Source: Tabrizicola sp. (GTDB taxonomy: Bacteria; Pseudomonadota; Alphaproteobacteria; Rhodobacterales; Rhodobacteraceae). Taken from it: a stretch of 64,000 bases of DNA. Numbering within the stretch: position 1 is the first letter of the stretch; each line of letters starts with the position of its first letter. The translations under genes and the position numbers were made by a program. A model generated the notes under the pieces. The model made no database searches, was not told the DNA's origin, and saw only the letters and a list, made by a program, of their open reading frames with translations. Positions 28,780 to 38,275 of this stretch are shown here, in pieces. Location: assembly GCF_030373185.1 (NCBI RefSeq), contig NZ_JAUCZH010000007.1:1-64000 (forward strand). The letters run 5' to 3'.

Positions 28780-30303
28780 TTACTCGGCGCTGCCCAGCGT
28801 CAGGGGCGCGGGTTCGCGCTTGAGATCATCCACCGTCAGTGGCCCCGTGGGACGGGCCAGCCGGTTGCGGACCACCCAGTAAAGCCGGGTCTGCGCCCGG
28901 GTGATCGCTACATAGGCAAGACGTTTCCACAATGGCACACCAGCTTCGCTTCGCCCCGACTGGGCGGCGGCGTAAAGGTCGGGGGCGAAGACCTGCACCG
29001 CGTCCCACTGGCTGCCTTGCGCCTTATGGATCGTGACCGCCGCGCCGTGCAGAAACGCCGCCCCCATCCGGGCGGCATGGGGGATGAAGGGTTCTTCCTC
29101 ATCCGGCTTTTCGATCTTGATGATCGACGCGGCCGAGACCTGAGGCTCTTCCGCCCCCACCACATGCAGCTTGGCAAAGCCTTCGCGGTTGCCTTCCCCC
29201 AGATAGATCACCTGCGCGCCCTTGATCAGACCGCGCGCTTCAAGGTCGATCCGTTTCTTGCGGTGCTTCAGCGGCAGTTCGATCCCGTCGCAGATCAAGG
29301 GCTCACCGGGCAAAAGCTGGTCTTCCGGCGCGCCATAGGCGTTGCGGAACGCCTGTATCAGCCGCACCCGCGTGGCATTGCGCCACACAAGAACCGGAGA
29401 CCGAGCCATCAGTTCCGCTTCTACCCGTTCGGCCCAGACCACCCGGTCATCGGCCTGCGCCTTTTCCGCGACCAGAGCCTCGAAATCATCAAACCCCATC
29501 CGCTCATCGGCCAGCGCATGCGCAAGATCAAGGATCGGGTTATCCTCTGCCTGCCGGTGGATGCGGCTGAGCGTCAGCTTCCGGCTGTCGCCCAGCTTGT
29601 CAAAAACCATCTCGCCCGATGCGCCGACCGGGGCCAGCTGCGCCGGATCGCCAAACAGCACCAGCACCGGAAAGATCTCGCGAAGATCCCCCAGCGCGCG
29701 CTCGTCCAGCATTGAGGATTCGTCGACAAAGCCCACGTCCAGCGGTTCTTCCCGACGCTTCCAGCCCTTGATGAAATCGCTGCCCTTCAGGCCCGCCGCC
29801 GCAAGCGCGCCGGGGATCGAGGCCACCTGGCTGTAGAACGCATGCGCCCGGTCCAGCGCCAGATCAGTCAGCCCTTCCACCGTCGGACGCGGGCCGGTGC
29901 CAGCCAGCCATTCGGCGATCTTTTCATACTGCGGGTCATAGACTGGCGTATAAAGGATGCGGTGGATCGTGGTGGCAGGCACACCGCGCAAGCGCAGCAC
30001 CGAAGCGGCCTTGTTCGTGGGCGCCAGAATTGCCAGCGTCCGGCGGTCCTTGCGCTTTCGCCCCTCGTATTCGCCCGAGACGATCTCGACCCCGGCCGCT
30101 TTCATGCTGCGATACATTTCGGCAAGCAGCATGGTCTTGCCAGAGCCCGCCTTGCCCACCACGGCCAGAACCGTGGCCTTGCCTTCGGTCATAGGCGTGG
30201 TCACACCCTTTGCAAGGTCGATGCCATGACCGACAAGCGCCGCTGTCAGACGGTCAAAGGCCTCGGCCTGGTCATCGGAAAAAGTAAGCGCGGGGGCCTG
30301 CAT
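28780..30303 (-). CDS. RecD-like SF1B DNA helicase
   Basis: ATP-dependent 5'-3' type helicase of 507 residues. Walker A GKAGSGKTML near residue 49-58, APTNKAA (motif Ia), DESSML (motif II), GDPAQLAPVG (motif III), and C-terminal VTIHKAQGSQWD and YVAITRAQ (motifs V/VI). Shorter than RecD or RecD2 and not next to recBC, so it is a single-subunit family conserved in alphaproteobacteria. Probably co-transcribed with the small gene upstream at 30361-30549. Confidence 0.9.
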   Translation of the reverse strand: MQAPALTFSDDQAEAFDRLTAALVGHGIDLAKGVTTPMTEGKATVLAVVGKAGSGKTMLLAEMYRSMKAAGVEIVSGEYEGRKRKDRRTLAILAPTNKAASVLRLRGVPATTIHRILYTPVYDPQYEKIAEWLAGTGPRPTVEGLTDLALDRAHAFYSQVASIPGALAAAGLKGSDFIKGWKRREEPLDVGFVDESSMLDERALGDLREIFPVLVLFGDPAQLAPVGASGEMVFDKLGDSRKLTLSRIHRQAEDNPILDLAHALADERMGFDDFEALVAEKAQADDRVVWAERVEAELMARSPVLVWRNATRVRLIQAFRNAYGAPEDQLLPGEPLICDGIELPLKHRKKRIDLEARGLIKGAQVIYLGEGNREGFAKLHVVGAEEPQVSAASIIKIEKPDEEEPFIPHAARMGAAFLHGAAVTIHKAQGSQWDAVQVFAPDLYAAAQSGRSEAGVPLWKRLAYVAITRAQTRLYWVVRNRLARPTGPLTVDDLKREPAPLTLGSAE

Positions 30304-30360
30304 CGCCCGACCATAACCGCCCGCGCGGGCAAGCGTAAGGCCCAGACCTGCTCCAGCCGC

Positions 30361-30549
30361 TTAATGCACCCGTCGCCGCACCCGGAACGTGTCAGGGTCA
30401 AGACCAGCCGCCTCGGCCTCGATTGCCGCAATCTCTCGCCGGGCCAAATCCAGCGCTTCCGCGACCTTCAACGCAAGCTCTGGCAGGTCATTGGCGGCGG
30501 CATAGGTCTGCAAATCTGCCAGAACATCAATAATCCAGTCATGGCGCAT
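30361..30549 (-). CDS. Small conserved hypothetical protein
   Basis: Protein of 62 residues, helical and acidic in the middle (LALKVAEALDLARREIAAIEAE) with a basic C-terminus RVRRRVH. Same strand and 57 bases upstream of the RecD-like helicase, so probably one transcript. No function is assigned. Coding is supported by alphaproteobacterial codon pattern and position rather than by a known domain. Confidence 0.65.
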   Translation of the reverse strand: MRHDWIIDVLADLQTYAAANDLPELALKVAEALDLARREIAAIEAEAAGLDPDTFRVRRRVH

Positions 30550-30700
30550 GAAACCCTCGGGCGAACAAAGTGCAACGGCACCCGCACCCTCTTGCCAGCC
30601 CGCCGTCCTGCGACAGCGGGCGTGGCCAAGGACAGACAGCGGACCCTTCTGACGATACAGATACGGCCCTTCCGGTAAATCCTTGATTAATGGCCGAGGC

Positions 30701-31993
30701 TTATCGCCCCTTGCTTGCCTCCAGCGTGTCTTCGAACGTGCGCAGCCCGGTGCGTGGGGCCTGCACCAGAACCGCCATGTTCCCCGGCTTGTGCTGGTTC
30801 TTCCACATCAGCGTATGCGCCCGCGGAATTTCGGCCCAGGGGAAGACTTCGGACATGCAAGGGTCCAGCCTGCGTTCAACCATCAGATTGTTGGCGCTGG
30901 CCGCCTGTTTCAGATGGGCGAAGTGGCTGCCTTGCAGACGCTTTTGATGCATCCACATGTAGCGCACGTCGAAAGTGCAGTTGAAGCCGGTGGTCCCCGC
31001 ACAGATTACCACCATGCCGCCCTTCTTGCACACCAGTGACGACACCGGGAAGGTCGCCTCGCCAGGGTGTTCGAAGACCATGTCGACGTTCACACCCTTG
31101 CCGGTGATGTCCCAGATCGCCTTGCCAAAGCGCCGCGCCTCTTTCAGCCAGATGTTGTATTCATCGCTGCCCACTGCGGGCAACTGGCCCCAGCACTTGA
31201 AGTCGTTGCGGTTGATCACGCCCTTGGCACCCAGCGACATGACGAAGTCGCGCTTCGTCTCATCGCTGATGACGCCGATCGCATTGGCCCCCGCGGTGTT
31301 GATCAGCTGGATCGCATATGACCCAAGCCCCCCAGACGCGCCCCAGACCAGCACATTCTGCCCCGGTTTCAGATCATGCGGTTCATGCCCGAACAGCATC
31401 CGGTAGGCGGTGGCCAGCGTCAGCGTGTAGCAGGCCGATTCCTCCCAGGTCAGGTGCTTTGGCCGGGGCATAAGCTGCTGCGCCTGCACCCGGGTGAATT
31501 GCGCGAAAGAGCCGTCCGGCGTCTCATAGCCCCAGATCCGCTGGCTGGGCGAATACATCGGGTCGCCGCCGTTGCATTCCTCATCGTCGCCGTCGTCCTG
31601 ATTGCAGTGGATCACCACCTCATCGCCGACCTTCCAGCGCTTCACCTTGTCGCCCACCGCCCAGACAATGCCCGCCGCGTCCGAGCCAGCAATGTGGAAG
31701 GCCGCCTTGTGACCGTCAAACGGGCTGATCGGCTGGCCAAGCCCGGCCCAGACGCCGTTGTAGTTGACGCCCGCCGCCATCACCAGAACCAGCACCTCGT
31801 GGCTGTCGATGGTCCAGGTGTCAACGACCTCTTGCTGCATCGCAACATCCGGGGCTCCGTGGCGTTCGCGCCGGATCGCCCAGGCATACATCTGCTTTGG
31901 CACATGGCCCAAGGGCGGCATTTCGCCCAGTTCATACAAGTCTTTCTTCGGCGCGTCGTAGATCGCGGGTGCAGATTGCGTATCCAAAGCCAA
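30701..31993 (-). CDS. ccr: Crotonyl-CoA carboxylase/reductase
   Basis: Key enzyme of the ethylmalonyl-CoA pathway: reductive carboxylation of crotonyl-CoA to ethylmalonyl-CoA with NADPH. MDR-family protein of about 430 residues with family blocks GEMPPLGHVPKQMYAWAIRR, NQDDGDDEECNGGDP, GASGGLGSYAIQLINTAGAN and the C-terminal QHKPGNMAVLVQAPRTGLRT. The start is taken as TTG at 31993 (giving MALDTQS, as in Rhodobacter proteins) because GGAGG sits five bases before it; the ATG at 32005 has no ribosome binding site and overlaps this one. Confidence 0.95.
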   Translation of the reverse strand: MALDTQSAPAIYDAPKKDLYELGEMPPLGHVPKQMYAWAIRRERHGAPDVAMQQEVVDTWTIDSHEVLVLVMAAGVNYNGVWAGLGQPISPFDGHKAAFHIAGSDAAGIVWAVGDKVKRWKVGDEVVIHCNQDDGDDEECNGGDPMYSPSQRIWGYETPDGSFAQFTRVQAQQLMPRPKHLTWEESACYTLTLATAYRMLFGHEPHDLKPGQNVLVWGASGGLGSYAIQLINTAGANAIGVISDETKRDFVMSLGAKGVINRNDFKCWGQLPAVGSDEYNIWLKEARRFGKAIWDITGKGVNVDMVFEHPGEATFPVSSLVCKKGGMVVICAGTTGFNCTFDVRYMWMHQKRLQGSHFAHLKQAASANNLMVERRLDPCMSEVFPWAEIPRAHTLMWKNQHKPGNMAVLVQAPRTGLRTFEDTLEASKGR

Positions 31994-32048
31994 ACCAGCC
32001 TCCATCTGTCATGCCGCGCCGCAGAATCGGCGCGCCTCAAGATGGAGA

Positions 32049-32061
32049 TAATATTCTTGCG
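32049..32061 (-). promoter_or_regulatory. Shared 13-bp motif upstream of ccr
   Basis: In gene orientation CGCAAGAATATTA, about 55 bases before the ccr start. The identical 13-mer precedes mcl2 (50613-50625) and a one-mismatch copy precedes ecm (33609-33621), all in the same orientation to their genes. Next to it on the plus strand is AACTTTGCAA (32064-32073), which resembles RamB/ScfR-family sites (established for acetate and propionate regulators); whether that matters here is inference. Confidence 0.55.
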
Positions 32062-32126
32062 CGCAACTTTGCAATAGCCTGATTGGCTGTTTTTGTAATT
32101 TTATGTCTGCGGCATCGCAGCAAGAC

Positions 32127-33461
32127 TCAGGATGAAGGGACAGAGGCCGCGTAGAAGTCCAGCAGTCGGCGTTCGGCTGCAACGGGCTGCAAACTCTCAG
32201 TCACCAGCCCCCGCGCGATCAGCGGCGTCAGCCCTTCGTCCAGCACCGCCGAAAGACCCTGTGGCGGCAGCTTCAACACCGCCCCCGCCGCCTGCAACCG
32301 GCCGACCAGCGCCTCGACCCGCGCGGCCAGTTCTTCGCGCGATGCAGCACCATCGCCCAGCGCCCGGGCAACCAAAGGCACTGGCAAGACCGGCACGACC
32401 CTTGAGATCGCGGCCATCAGATGCGCGCCAAGACCTTCGACCGTGCCATCCGCAGCCAGAAACCCGCGCAACGACACCGGGGCGCCAAAACCGGCGGCGG
32501 CGGTGCCAAAGCCCTTGAACCGCCCGCGCATCCGCTTCCACAGCACCCCCAGCGCGTGCCAGGCCACCCGCAAGGGCCGCACGCGGAACCGGCGCTTTTC
32601 CTGCCCGGCCGCCGCGACCAGCACCCGGTCCTCCAGCACCCGGTCATAGGCCAGCCCTACCGGCACAAAGACCACATCCCGCCCGGCAGGATCGAACCCC
32701 TCGACGATATAGCCCAGCAACCCCATCCGTGCCGGACCAACCCGGCCATCCAGCGACAGCCCCCCCTCGGGAAAGATGGCCTGGGTCGTCCCCTCCTCGG
32801 TTGCCATCTGCACATAGCGCGCCAGCACCCGGCGATAGAGCGCATTGCGGCTGCCGCGCCGGATGAAATAGGCCCCCATCGCCCGGATCATCGCGCTCAG
32901 CGGCCAGACATGCGCCCATTCGCCAACCGCATAAGACAGCGCCGCCCGATCCGCGACCAGCCAGGTGATCAGCACATAATCGACGTTGGACCGGTGGTTC
33001 ATCACAAAGATCACCGTGGCGCGGGAGTCGACTTGGGCCAACGCCCCATCAACCTTGCCGACCCGCACCCGGTAGAGCATCCGGCTTAGCCACTTTGCCG
33101 CCTGCGTCGCAAAGCCAAAGTAAAGCGTGGCCGAAAACCCCGGCACGATCTCGCGCGCATAGCGCCGGGCTTCCTCGAAGGCCACCTCGCCCGGCACACC
33201 CGTTTCCGCCGCATGCGCCATCGCGGCCTCTACCACCTTCGGGTCATAGGCCAGCCGCGCCACCATGTCCGACCGCCGCGCCAGCTTGAACAGGTCGATC
33301 TTGCGGTCCAGCCGCGCGTTCAGACGTGACAAGGCGCGCTCGGCCCGGCGGCGAAAGAACCAGCGCACCGATGGAAACAGGAAATGCGTCGCAAAGCTGA
33401 CCGTGGCAAAACCAAGGATCAGGATCAAAAGCCAGACCGGAACCGCCACTGTGCCAAACAT
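32127..33461 (-). CDS. PlsB/PlsC-type glycerophosphate acyltransferase family protein
   Basis: Membrane protein of 444 residues: N-terminal hydrophobic segment (WLLILILGFATVSFATHFLF), then an acyltransferase core with the catalytic HRSNVD (H-x4-D) and the glycerophosphate-binding FPEGGLSLDG. The C-terminal 150 residues match the GPAT style rather than short PlsC enzymes. Probably acylates glycerol-3-phosphate or a lysophospholipid. Divergent from ecm. Confidence 0.85.
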   Translation of the reverse strand: MFGTVAVPVWLLILILGFATVSFATHFLFPSVRWFFRRRAERALSRLNARLDRKIDLFKLARRSDMVARLAYDPKVVEAAMAHAAETGVPGEVAFEEARRYAREIVPGFSATLYFGFATQAAKWLSRMLYRVRVGKVDGALAQVDSRATVIFVMNHRSNVDYVLITWLVADRAALSYAVGEWAHVWPLSAMIRAMGAYFIRRGSRNALYRRVLARYVQMATEEGTTQAIFPEGGLSLDGRVGPARMGLLGYIVEGFDPAGRDVVFVPVGLAYDRVLEDRVLVAAAGQEKRRFRVRPLRVAWHALGVLWKRMRGRFKGFGTAAAGFGAPVSLRGFLAADGTVEGLGAHLMAAISRVVPVLPVPLVARALGDGAASREELAARVEALVGRLQAAGAVLKLPPQGLSAVLDEGLTPLIARGLVTESLQPVAAERRLLDFYAASVPSS

Positions 33462-33499
33462 GCCCCCAACCTAGCCCATCCCCCCCCTGCCGCAATGCC

Positions 33500-33546
33500 T
33501 TTGCTCTTTTTACAAATACTCCGGGGGTGCGGGGGCTGGCCCCCGC
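33500..33546 (+). repeat. Dispersed palindromic repeat, copy 2
   Basis: TTTGCTCTTTTTACAAATACTCC followed by a GCGGGGGCTGGCCCCCGC hairpin, as at 28433-28484. No T-run follows the hairpin on either strand, so it does not look like a simple terminator. Lies between the divergent acyltransferase and ecm genes. Confidence 0.65.
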
Positions 33547-33608
33547 TTCGCCCTCGCCGCAGCGCAGCGATTGACATTGGCATGATCTGTCGCGTATCTC
33601 ATCTCTGA

Positions 33609-33621
33609 CGCAATAATATTA
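33609..33621 (+). promoter_or_regulatory. Shared 13-bp motif upstream of ecm
   Basis: CGCAATAATATTA, 23 bases before the ecm ATG, one mismatch from the copies upstream of ccr and mcl2. It may be part of a promoter (-10-like AATATT) or a regulator site. Confidence 0.5.
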
Positions 33622-33644
33622 CGCACCGAAACCACGAGGCACAG

Positions 33645-35615
33645 ATGACCAAAGACGCCCAGAAGGATTCGCCCTGGCTCTTCCGCACCTATGCCGGCCA
33701 TTCCACTGCCGCCGCCTCGAATGCGCTCTACCGGGGGAACCTTGCCAAAGGGCAGACCGGTCTTTCCGTCGCATTCGATCTGCCCACCCAGACCGGCTAT
33801 GACAGCGACGATCCCCGCTCCAGGGGCGAGGTCGGCAAGGTCGGCGTTCCCGTCGCCCACCTCGGCGACATGCGCGCGCTCTTTCAGGACATTCCCCTGG
33901 AACAGATGAACACCTCGATGACGATCAACGCCACCGCCCCTTGGCTTCTGGCGCTCTATATCGCCGTGGCCGAAGAACAGGGCGCCGACACCACCAGACT
34001 GCAAGGCACCGTCCAGAACGACATCATCAAGGAATACCTTTCGCGCGGCACCTATATCCTGCCGCCCGAACCGTCGCTGCGCCTGATCACCGATGTTGCC
34101 GCCTACACCGGCCAGCATCTGCCGAAATGGAACCCGATGAACGTTTGCAGCTACCACCTGCAAGAGGCCGGGGCGACGCCGGAACAGGAACTCGCCTTCG
34201 CGCTGGCCACCGCCTGCGCAGTGCTGGATGATCTGAAAGTGAAAGTTTCACCCGCAGATTTCCCCATGATGGCGGGCAGAATGTCGTTTTTTGTCAATGC
34301 CGGCATCCGCTTCGTGACCGAGCTTTGCAAGATGCGTGCCTTTGTCGCCCTGTGGGATGACCTGCTGGAATCGCGCTATGGCATCACCGACCCGAAATTC
34401 CGCCGCTTCCGCTATGGCGTGCAGGTCAACTCCCTCGGCCTCACCGAACAGCAGCCCGAAAACAACGTCTACCGCATCCTGATCGAGATGCTGGCCGTCA
34501 CCTTGTCAAAGAGCGCCCGCGCACGTGCTGTCCAGCTTCCGGCGTGGAACGAGGCGCTGGGTCTGCCGCGCCCGTTTGACCAGCAGTGGTCGCTTCGGAT
34601 GCAGCAGATCCTCGCCTATGAAACCGACCTTCTGGAATATGATGACCTCTTTGACGGCAACCCCGCAATCGACCGCAAGGTCGCGGCGCTGAAGGCCGGC
34701 GCGTTGGAGGAGCTTGCCCATATCGACGCCATGGGCGGGGCGGTCGCGGCCATCGGCTACATGAAATCCCGGCTGGTGGAAGCGAACGCCGACCGCCTTG
34801 CCCGGATCGAAAGCGGCGAAACGACCGTTGTCGGTGTCAACCGCTTCACCACCTTCGAACCCTCGCCCCTGACCACCGGGGAAGGCGCGATCATGCAGGC
34901 GGATCCAAAGGCCGAGGCTGACCAATGCGCCCGCCTTGCCCAGTGGCGCGCGACCCGCGATCCGCAAGCTGTTACCGCCGCCCTTGCCGCGCTGCGGCAG
35001 GCCGCGCAAAGCGGGCAGAACATCATGCCTGCCTCTGTCGCCTGCGCGAAGGCAGGCGTCACGACCGGCGAATGGGGCGGGGCGATGCGCGCGCTTTACG
35101 GTGAATACCGCGCCCCGACCGGCGTCAGCCAGAACCCCTCGAACCGCACCGAGGGGCTGGAGCCGGTCCGCGATGCCGTGGCCTCGGTTGCAGCGAAACT
35201 GGGCCACCCGCTGCGACTGCTGCTTGGCAAACCCGGGCTTGACGGCCATTCCAACGGCGCGGAACAGATCGCCACCCGCGCCCGCGATTGCGGGATGGAG
35301 ATCACCTATGACGGCATCCGCCTGACCCCGGCCGAAATCGTCGCCGCCGCCGCCGAACGCAAGCCCGACGTGATCGGTCTGTCCATCCTGTCGGGCAGCC
35401 ATGTGGCCCTGATCCGCGAAACGCTGGACCTGCTGGCCGCGGCCGGCCTGTCGCAGACGCCACTGGTCGTCGGTGGCATCATCCCCGATGACGACGCCCG
35501 AACACTGACCGCCATGGGTGTGGCCCGGGTCTACACGCCAAAGGATTTCCAGCTGAACCAGATCATGCTGGACCTTGTCACCCTTGCCGACCCCTCACCC
35601 GTGGCCGCCGAATAA
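33645..35615 (+). CDS. ecm: Ethylmalonyl-CoA mutase (coenzyme B12)
   Basis: Converts (2R)-ethylmalonyl-CoA to methylsuccinyl-CoA in the ethylmalonyl-CoA pathway. Protein of 656 residues: N-terminal mutase barrel with FRTYAGHSTAAASNALYRGN, a signature of ethylmalonyl- as opposed to methylmalonyl-CoA mutase, and a C-terminal B12 domain with LDGHSNG (Asp533, His535) and LSGSH. Shorter than methylmalonyl-CoA mutase. Transcribed alone; the usual partner ccr is 1.6 kb away on the other strand. Confidence 0.94.
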   Translation: MTKDAQKDSPWLFRTYAGHSTAAASNALYRGNLAKGQTGLSVAFDLPTQTGYDSDDPRSRGEVGKVGVPVAHLGDMRALFQDIPLEQMNTSMTINATAPWLLALYIAVAEEQGADTTRLQGTVQNDIIKEYLSRGTYILPPEPSLRLITDVAAYTGQHLPKWNPMNVCSYHLQEAGATPEQELAFALATACAVLDDLKVKVSPADFPMMAGRMSFFVNAGIRFVTELCKMRAFVALWDDLLESRYGITDPKFRRFRYGVQVNSLGLTEQQPENNVYRILIEMLAVTLSKSARARAVQLPAWNEALGLPRPFDQQWSLRMQQILAYETDLLEYDDLFDGNPAIDRKVAALKAGALEELAHIDAMGGAVAAIGYMKSRLVEANADRLARIESGETTVVGVNRFTTFEPSPLTTGEGAIMQADPKAEADQCARLAQWRATRDPQAVTAALAALRQAAQSGQNIMPASVACAKAGVTTGEWGGAMRALYGEYRAPTGVSQNPSNRTEGLEPVRDAVASVAAKLGHPLRLLLGKPGLDGHSNGAEQIATRARDCGMEITYDGIRLTPAEIVAAAAERKPDVIGLSILSGSHVALIRETLDLLAAAGLSQTPLVVGGIIPDDDARTLTAMGVARVYTPKDFQLNQIMLDLVTLADPSPVAAE

Positions 35616-35733
35616 GTAGCTAAGATCTGACGCATTCAGTCTGGCAAGACCGGGGCCGGATTGATGCAGGTCAAGCCAGAAACCGACTGTTGCGCATAGG
35701 CTTCACTGGCAAGCAACGTCAGGAACCCATGCC

Positions 35734-36087
35734 ATGCTGGACCGAGTCCGAACCCTGATCCATCGCCTCAAAGAGGTCAGCGAGGTCAACAACCTTTCTG
35801 ACCGTGACCTTCACGACCTTGGAATAAGCCGCGCGCAGGTGCTGAAGTTTCTGGACATGCCGCCCGACATCAACGACCGCGTCAAGGCTATGGGCGCGAT
35901 CTTTGGTATTCCCGAATCCACCCTGAAGGCGGATCAGGGGCAGTGGCTGGACCTTCTGACCACCTGCGGCCAATGCTCCGACCGGCAGGCCTGTTCTCAT
36001 GCGCTTGACCGGGGGGCCGACCCGTCCGAATGCGGCTTTTGCGGCAATCATCAGGTCTTTGCCGGCCTGTCGCCCCACGCCGCCTGA
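35734..36087 (+). CDS. DUF1127/DUF6455-like cysteine-rich protein
   Basis: Protein of 117 residues. The N-terminal part (LNDRDLHDLGIS-like, here LSDRDLHDLGISRAQ) matches the DUF1127/YjiS signature; the C-terminal part has CGQCSDRQAC and CGFCGN, two Cys pairs suggestive of metal binding. Function is unknown. Followed by a hairpin at 36122-36143. Confidence 0.8.
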   Translation: MLDRVRTLIHRLKEVSEVNNLSDRDLHDLGISRAQVLKFLDMPPDINDRVKAMGAIFGIPESTLKADQGQWLDLLTTCGQCSDRQACSHALDRGADPSECGFCGNHQVFAGLSPHAA

Positions 36088-36121
36088 TCCGCAGCCCGTT
36101 GCCCTCTTGCGCAGCCCGTCG

Positions 36122-36143
36122 CACCCCGCCTTAATGCGGGGTG
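36122..36143 (+). terminator. Hairpin after the cysteine-rich gene
   Basis: Perfect 8-bp stem CACCCCGC/GCGGGGTG with loop CTTAAT. The following bases are only weakly T-rich, so this could be a weak terminator or a leader hairpin for deoD. Confidence 0.45.
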
Positions 36144-36167
36144 GGGCTTCCGTCTGTCTTCCTCAGG

Positions 36168-36196
36168 GGAAGACGAAAGGAAGACGAAAGGAAGAC
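36168..36196 (+). repeat. Short tandem repeat, 11-mer x 2.6
   Basis: GGAAGACGAAA twice in tandem (36168-36178, 36179-36189) plus a partial third copy GGAAGAC (36190-36196), in the leader about 55 bases before deoD. Purine-rich slippage-prone sequence; role unknown. Confidence 0.7.
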
Positions 36197-36251
36197 TGGC
36201 AAAACAGCGGATTTTCAGGTGCTTAACCCTGAGTCCGGCAGAAGGGAAATC

Positions 36252-36956
36252 ATGACGGTCCACATCGGCGCAAAACCCGGCGACATTGCCGAAACCGTCC
36301 TCATGCCGGGCGACCCCTACCGCGCCCGCTGGGCGGCGCAGACTTTCCTCAAGGATGCGGTTCTGGTCAATGAGGTCCGGGGGATGCTGGGCTATACTGG
36401 CACATGGAACGGCCACCGCGTCACGATCCACGGCTCTGGCATGGGGATGCCGTCGCTGTCGATCTATGCCAACGAACTGATCCGCGACTATGGCGCCAAG
36501 ACCCTGATCCGCATCGGCTCTGCGGGCGCCTTGCCCGAACATGTCAAAGTGCGCGATGTGATCCTTGCGCAGACCTGCTCCACGCTCGGCTCCCCCTCCC
36601 GCGCGATCTTCCGCGAACTGAACTTCGCCCCTTGCTCCGATTTTGACCTGCTGTCAAAGGCTTACAGTGCCGCCAAGGCCCGCGGCACACCCGTCCATGT
36701 CGGCGGCATCTACTCCTCCGACACCTTTTACGACGAACGCCCCGACCTTTGGGCGGAACTGACCCGCCACGGCTGCCTGGGCGTGGAAATGGAGGCGGCC
36801 GAGCTATACATGGTCGCCGCCCGCCACGGCGCGCGCGCGCTTGCCATCCTCACCGTCTCGGATCACATCGCCACGGGCGAGGCGCTGCCGTCGGATCAGC
36901 GCGAAACCAGCTTTGGCGCCATGGTCGAAATCGCACTGGAAGCGGCTTTCGCATGA
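36252..36956 (+). CDS. deoD: Purine-nucleoside phosphorylase
   Basis: Hexameric phosphorylase of 234 residues cleaving purine (deoxy)nucleosides with phosphate. Family blocks [50 protein letters not shown] and a catalytic Asp in VSDHIATGE. Start at 36252 with GAAGGG upstream. Its stop overlaps the start of the next gene (ATGA). Confidence 0.94.
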   Translation: MTVHIGAKPGDIAETVLMPGDPYRARWAAQTFLKDAVLVNEVRGMLGYTGTWNGHRVTIHGSGMGMPSLSIYANELIRDYGAKTLIRIGSAGALPEHVKVRDVILAQTCSTLGSPSRAIFRELNFAPCSDFDLLSKAYSAAKARGTPVHVGGIYSSDTFYDERPDLWAELTRHGCLGVEMEAAELYMVAARHGARALAILTVSDHIATGEALPSDQRETSFGAMVEIALEAAFA

Positions 36957-38275
36957 CCCACCTTGCCCCCCGCCCCTGGGTTCCCAGAGCCTGCGAAGAT
37001 TACATCCAGCGCCTTGCCACCAAGGCCGCACAACCTTCGGCCGATGTTGCCGCGCGGATAGACCAACTGATTGACCGCAATCTTGAAATCCATGACCGCG
37101 ACTGCTTCAACCTGAACCCCGCGACCAACGTGATGAACCCGAGGGCCGAGGCAGCGCTGGCCCGTGGCCTTGGGTCACGTCCGTCGCTTGGCTACCCCGG
37201 CGACAAGTATGAGATGGGGCTGGAGGCGATCGAGGAAATCGAGGTGATCACCGCCGAACTTGCGGCCGAGATCTTCGGGGCGAAATATGCCGAAATCCGT
37301 GTCGGATCAGGGGCCTTGGCCAATCTTTACGGCTTCATGGCGCTGGCGAAACCCGGCGACAGCATCATCGCGCCCTCCGGCAGCATCGGCGGCCACGTTA
37401 CCCACCACGCTGCTGGCTGCGCGGGGCTTTACGGGCTGACCACCCACGCCGCACCCATTGACGCAGACGGCTATACCCTTGATCTTGCAGCGCTTCATGA
37501 CCTCGCCCACGCCACACGCACCAAGATCATCACCGTCGGCGGCAGTCTGAACCTGTTCCCGCATCCGGTGGCCGAGGTGCGCAAGATCGCCGATCAGGTC
37601 GGTGCGAAGGTTCTCTTTGATGCAGCCCACCAATGCGGCATCATCGCGGGCGGGGTCTGGGCCAACCCATTGACCGAAGGCGCGCATCTGATGACGATGA
37701 GCACCTACAAATCCCTCGGCGGCCCGGCTGGCGGCCTGATCGTGACCAATGACGCCGAGATCGCCGAACGGCTTGACGCCATCGCCTTCCCCGGCATGAC
37801 CGCCAACTTCGATGCCGCGAAATCGGCTGCACTTGCGCTGACGCTTCTGGACTGGCGCGACCATGGCCGGGCCTATGCCAAGGCGATGGCCGATCTGTCG
37901 CGCGCCCTTGCGCAAGAGCTTCTCAACCTGGGCCTGCCCGTCTATGCGGGGGATCGCGGCGCCACCACATCGCACCAGTTCGCCATCGAAGCCGCAGCTT
38001 TCGGTGGCGGACAGGCCGCATCGAAGACCTTGCGCAAGGCCGGGTTTCTGGCTTGCGGCATCGGTCTGCCGATCCCCGATGTCCCGGGTGACCTGAACGG
38101 CTTGCGCATCGGCACGCCGGAACTTGTCCGCCGCGGCGTCACCCCAGCCGATGCCCCGGATCTCGCTGCCCTGATCGCGGAAGGCCTGCGTTCCAACGCC
38201 CCCGAAACCATCGCCCCCCGTACCCGCACCCTGCGCGCCGGGTTTCAGGGCCTGCATTACATGACGGTCTCATGA
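36953..38275 (+). CDS. SHMT-like PLP-dependent enzyme
   Basis: Fold-type I PLP enzyme of 440 residues. [18 protein letters not shown] and [12 protein letters not shown] resemble glycine/serine hydroxymethyltransferase; the PLP lysine is Lys253 in [13 protein letters not shown], where GlyA has TTTHKTLRGPRGG. It is therefore related to GlyA but not the housekeeping enzyme; alternatives are a 2-methylserine-type hydroxymethyltransferase, a threonine-aldolase-like enzyme or an aminotransferase. It overlaps deoD and the aldo/keto reductase by four bases each, suggesting a common pathway that cannot be named from sequence. Confidence 0.8.
   Translation: MTHLAPRPWVPRACEDYIQRLATKAAQPSADVAARIDQLIDRNLEIHDRDCFNLNPATNVMNPRAEAALARGLGSRPSLGYPGDKYEMGLEAIEEIEVITAELAAEIFGAKYAEIRVGSGALANLYGFMALAKPGDSIIAPSGSIGGHVTHHAAGCAGLYGLTTHAAPIDADGYTLDLAALHDLAHATRTKIITVGGSLNLFPHPVAEVRKIADQVGAKVLFDAAHQCGIIAGGVWANPLTEGAHLMTMSTYKSLGGPAGGLIVTNDAEIAERLDAIAFPGMTANFDAAKSAALALTLLDWRDHGRAYAKAMADLSRALAQELLNLGLPVYAGDRGATTSHQFAIEAAAFGGGQAASKTLRKAGFLACGIGLPIPDVPGDLNGLRIGTPELVRRGVTPADAPDLAALIAEGLRSNAPETIAPRTRTLRAGFQGLHYMTVS

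Noticed and set aside
36122-36196. CRISPR-like or riboswitch interpretation of the hairpin and 11-mer repeats before deoD
   Set aside because: Repeats are contiguous with no spacers, and the hairpin is a simple stem without a known aptamer pattern.
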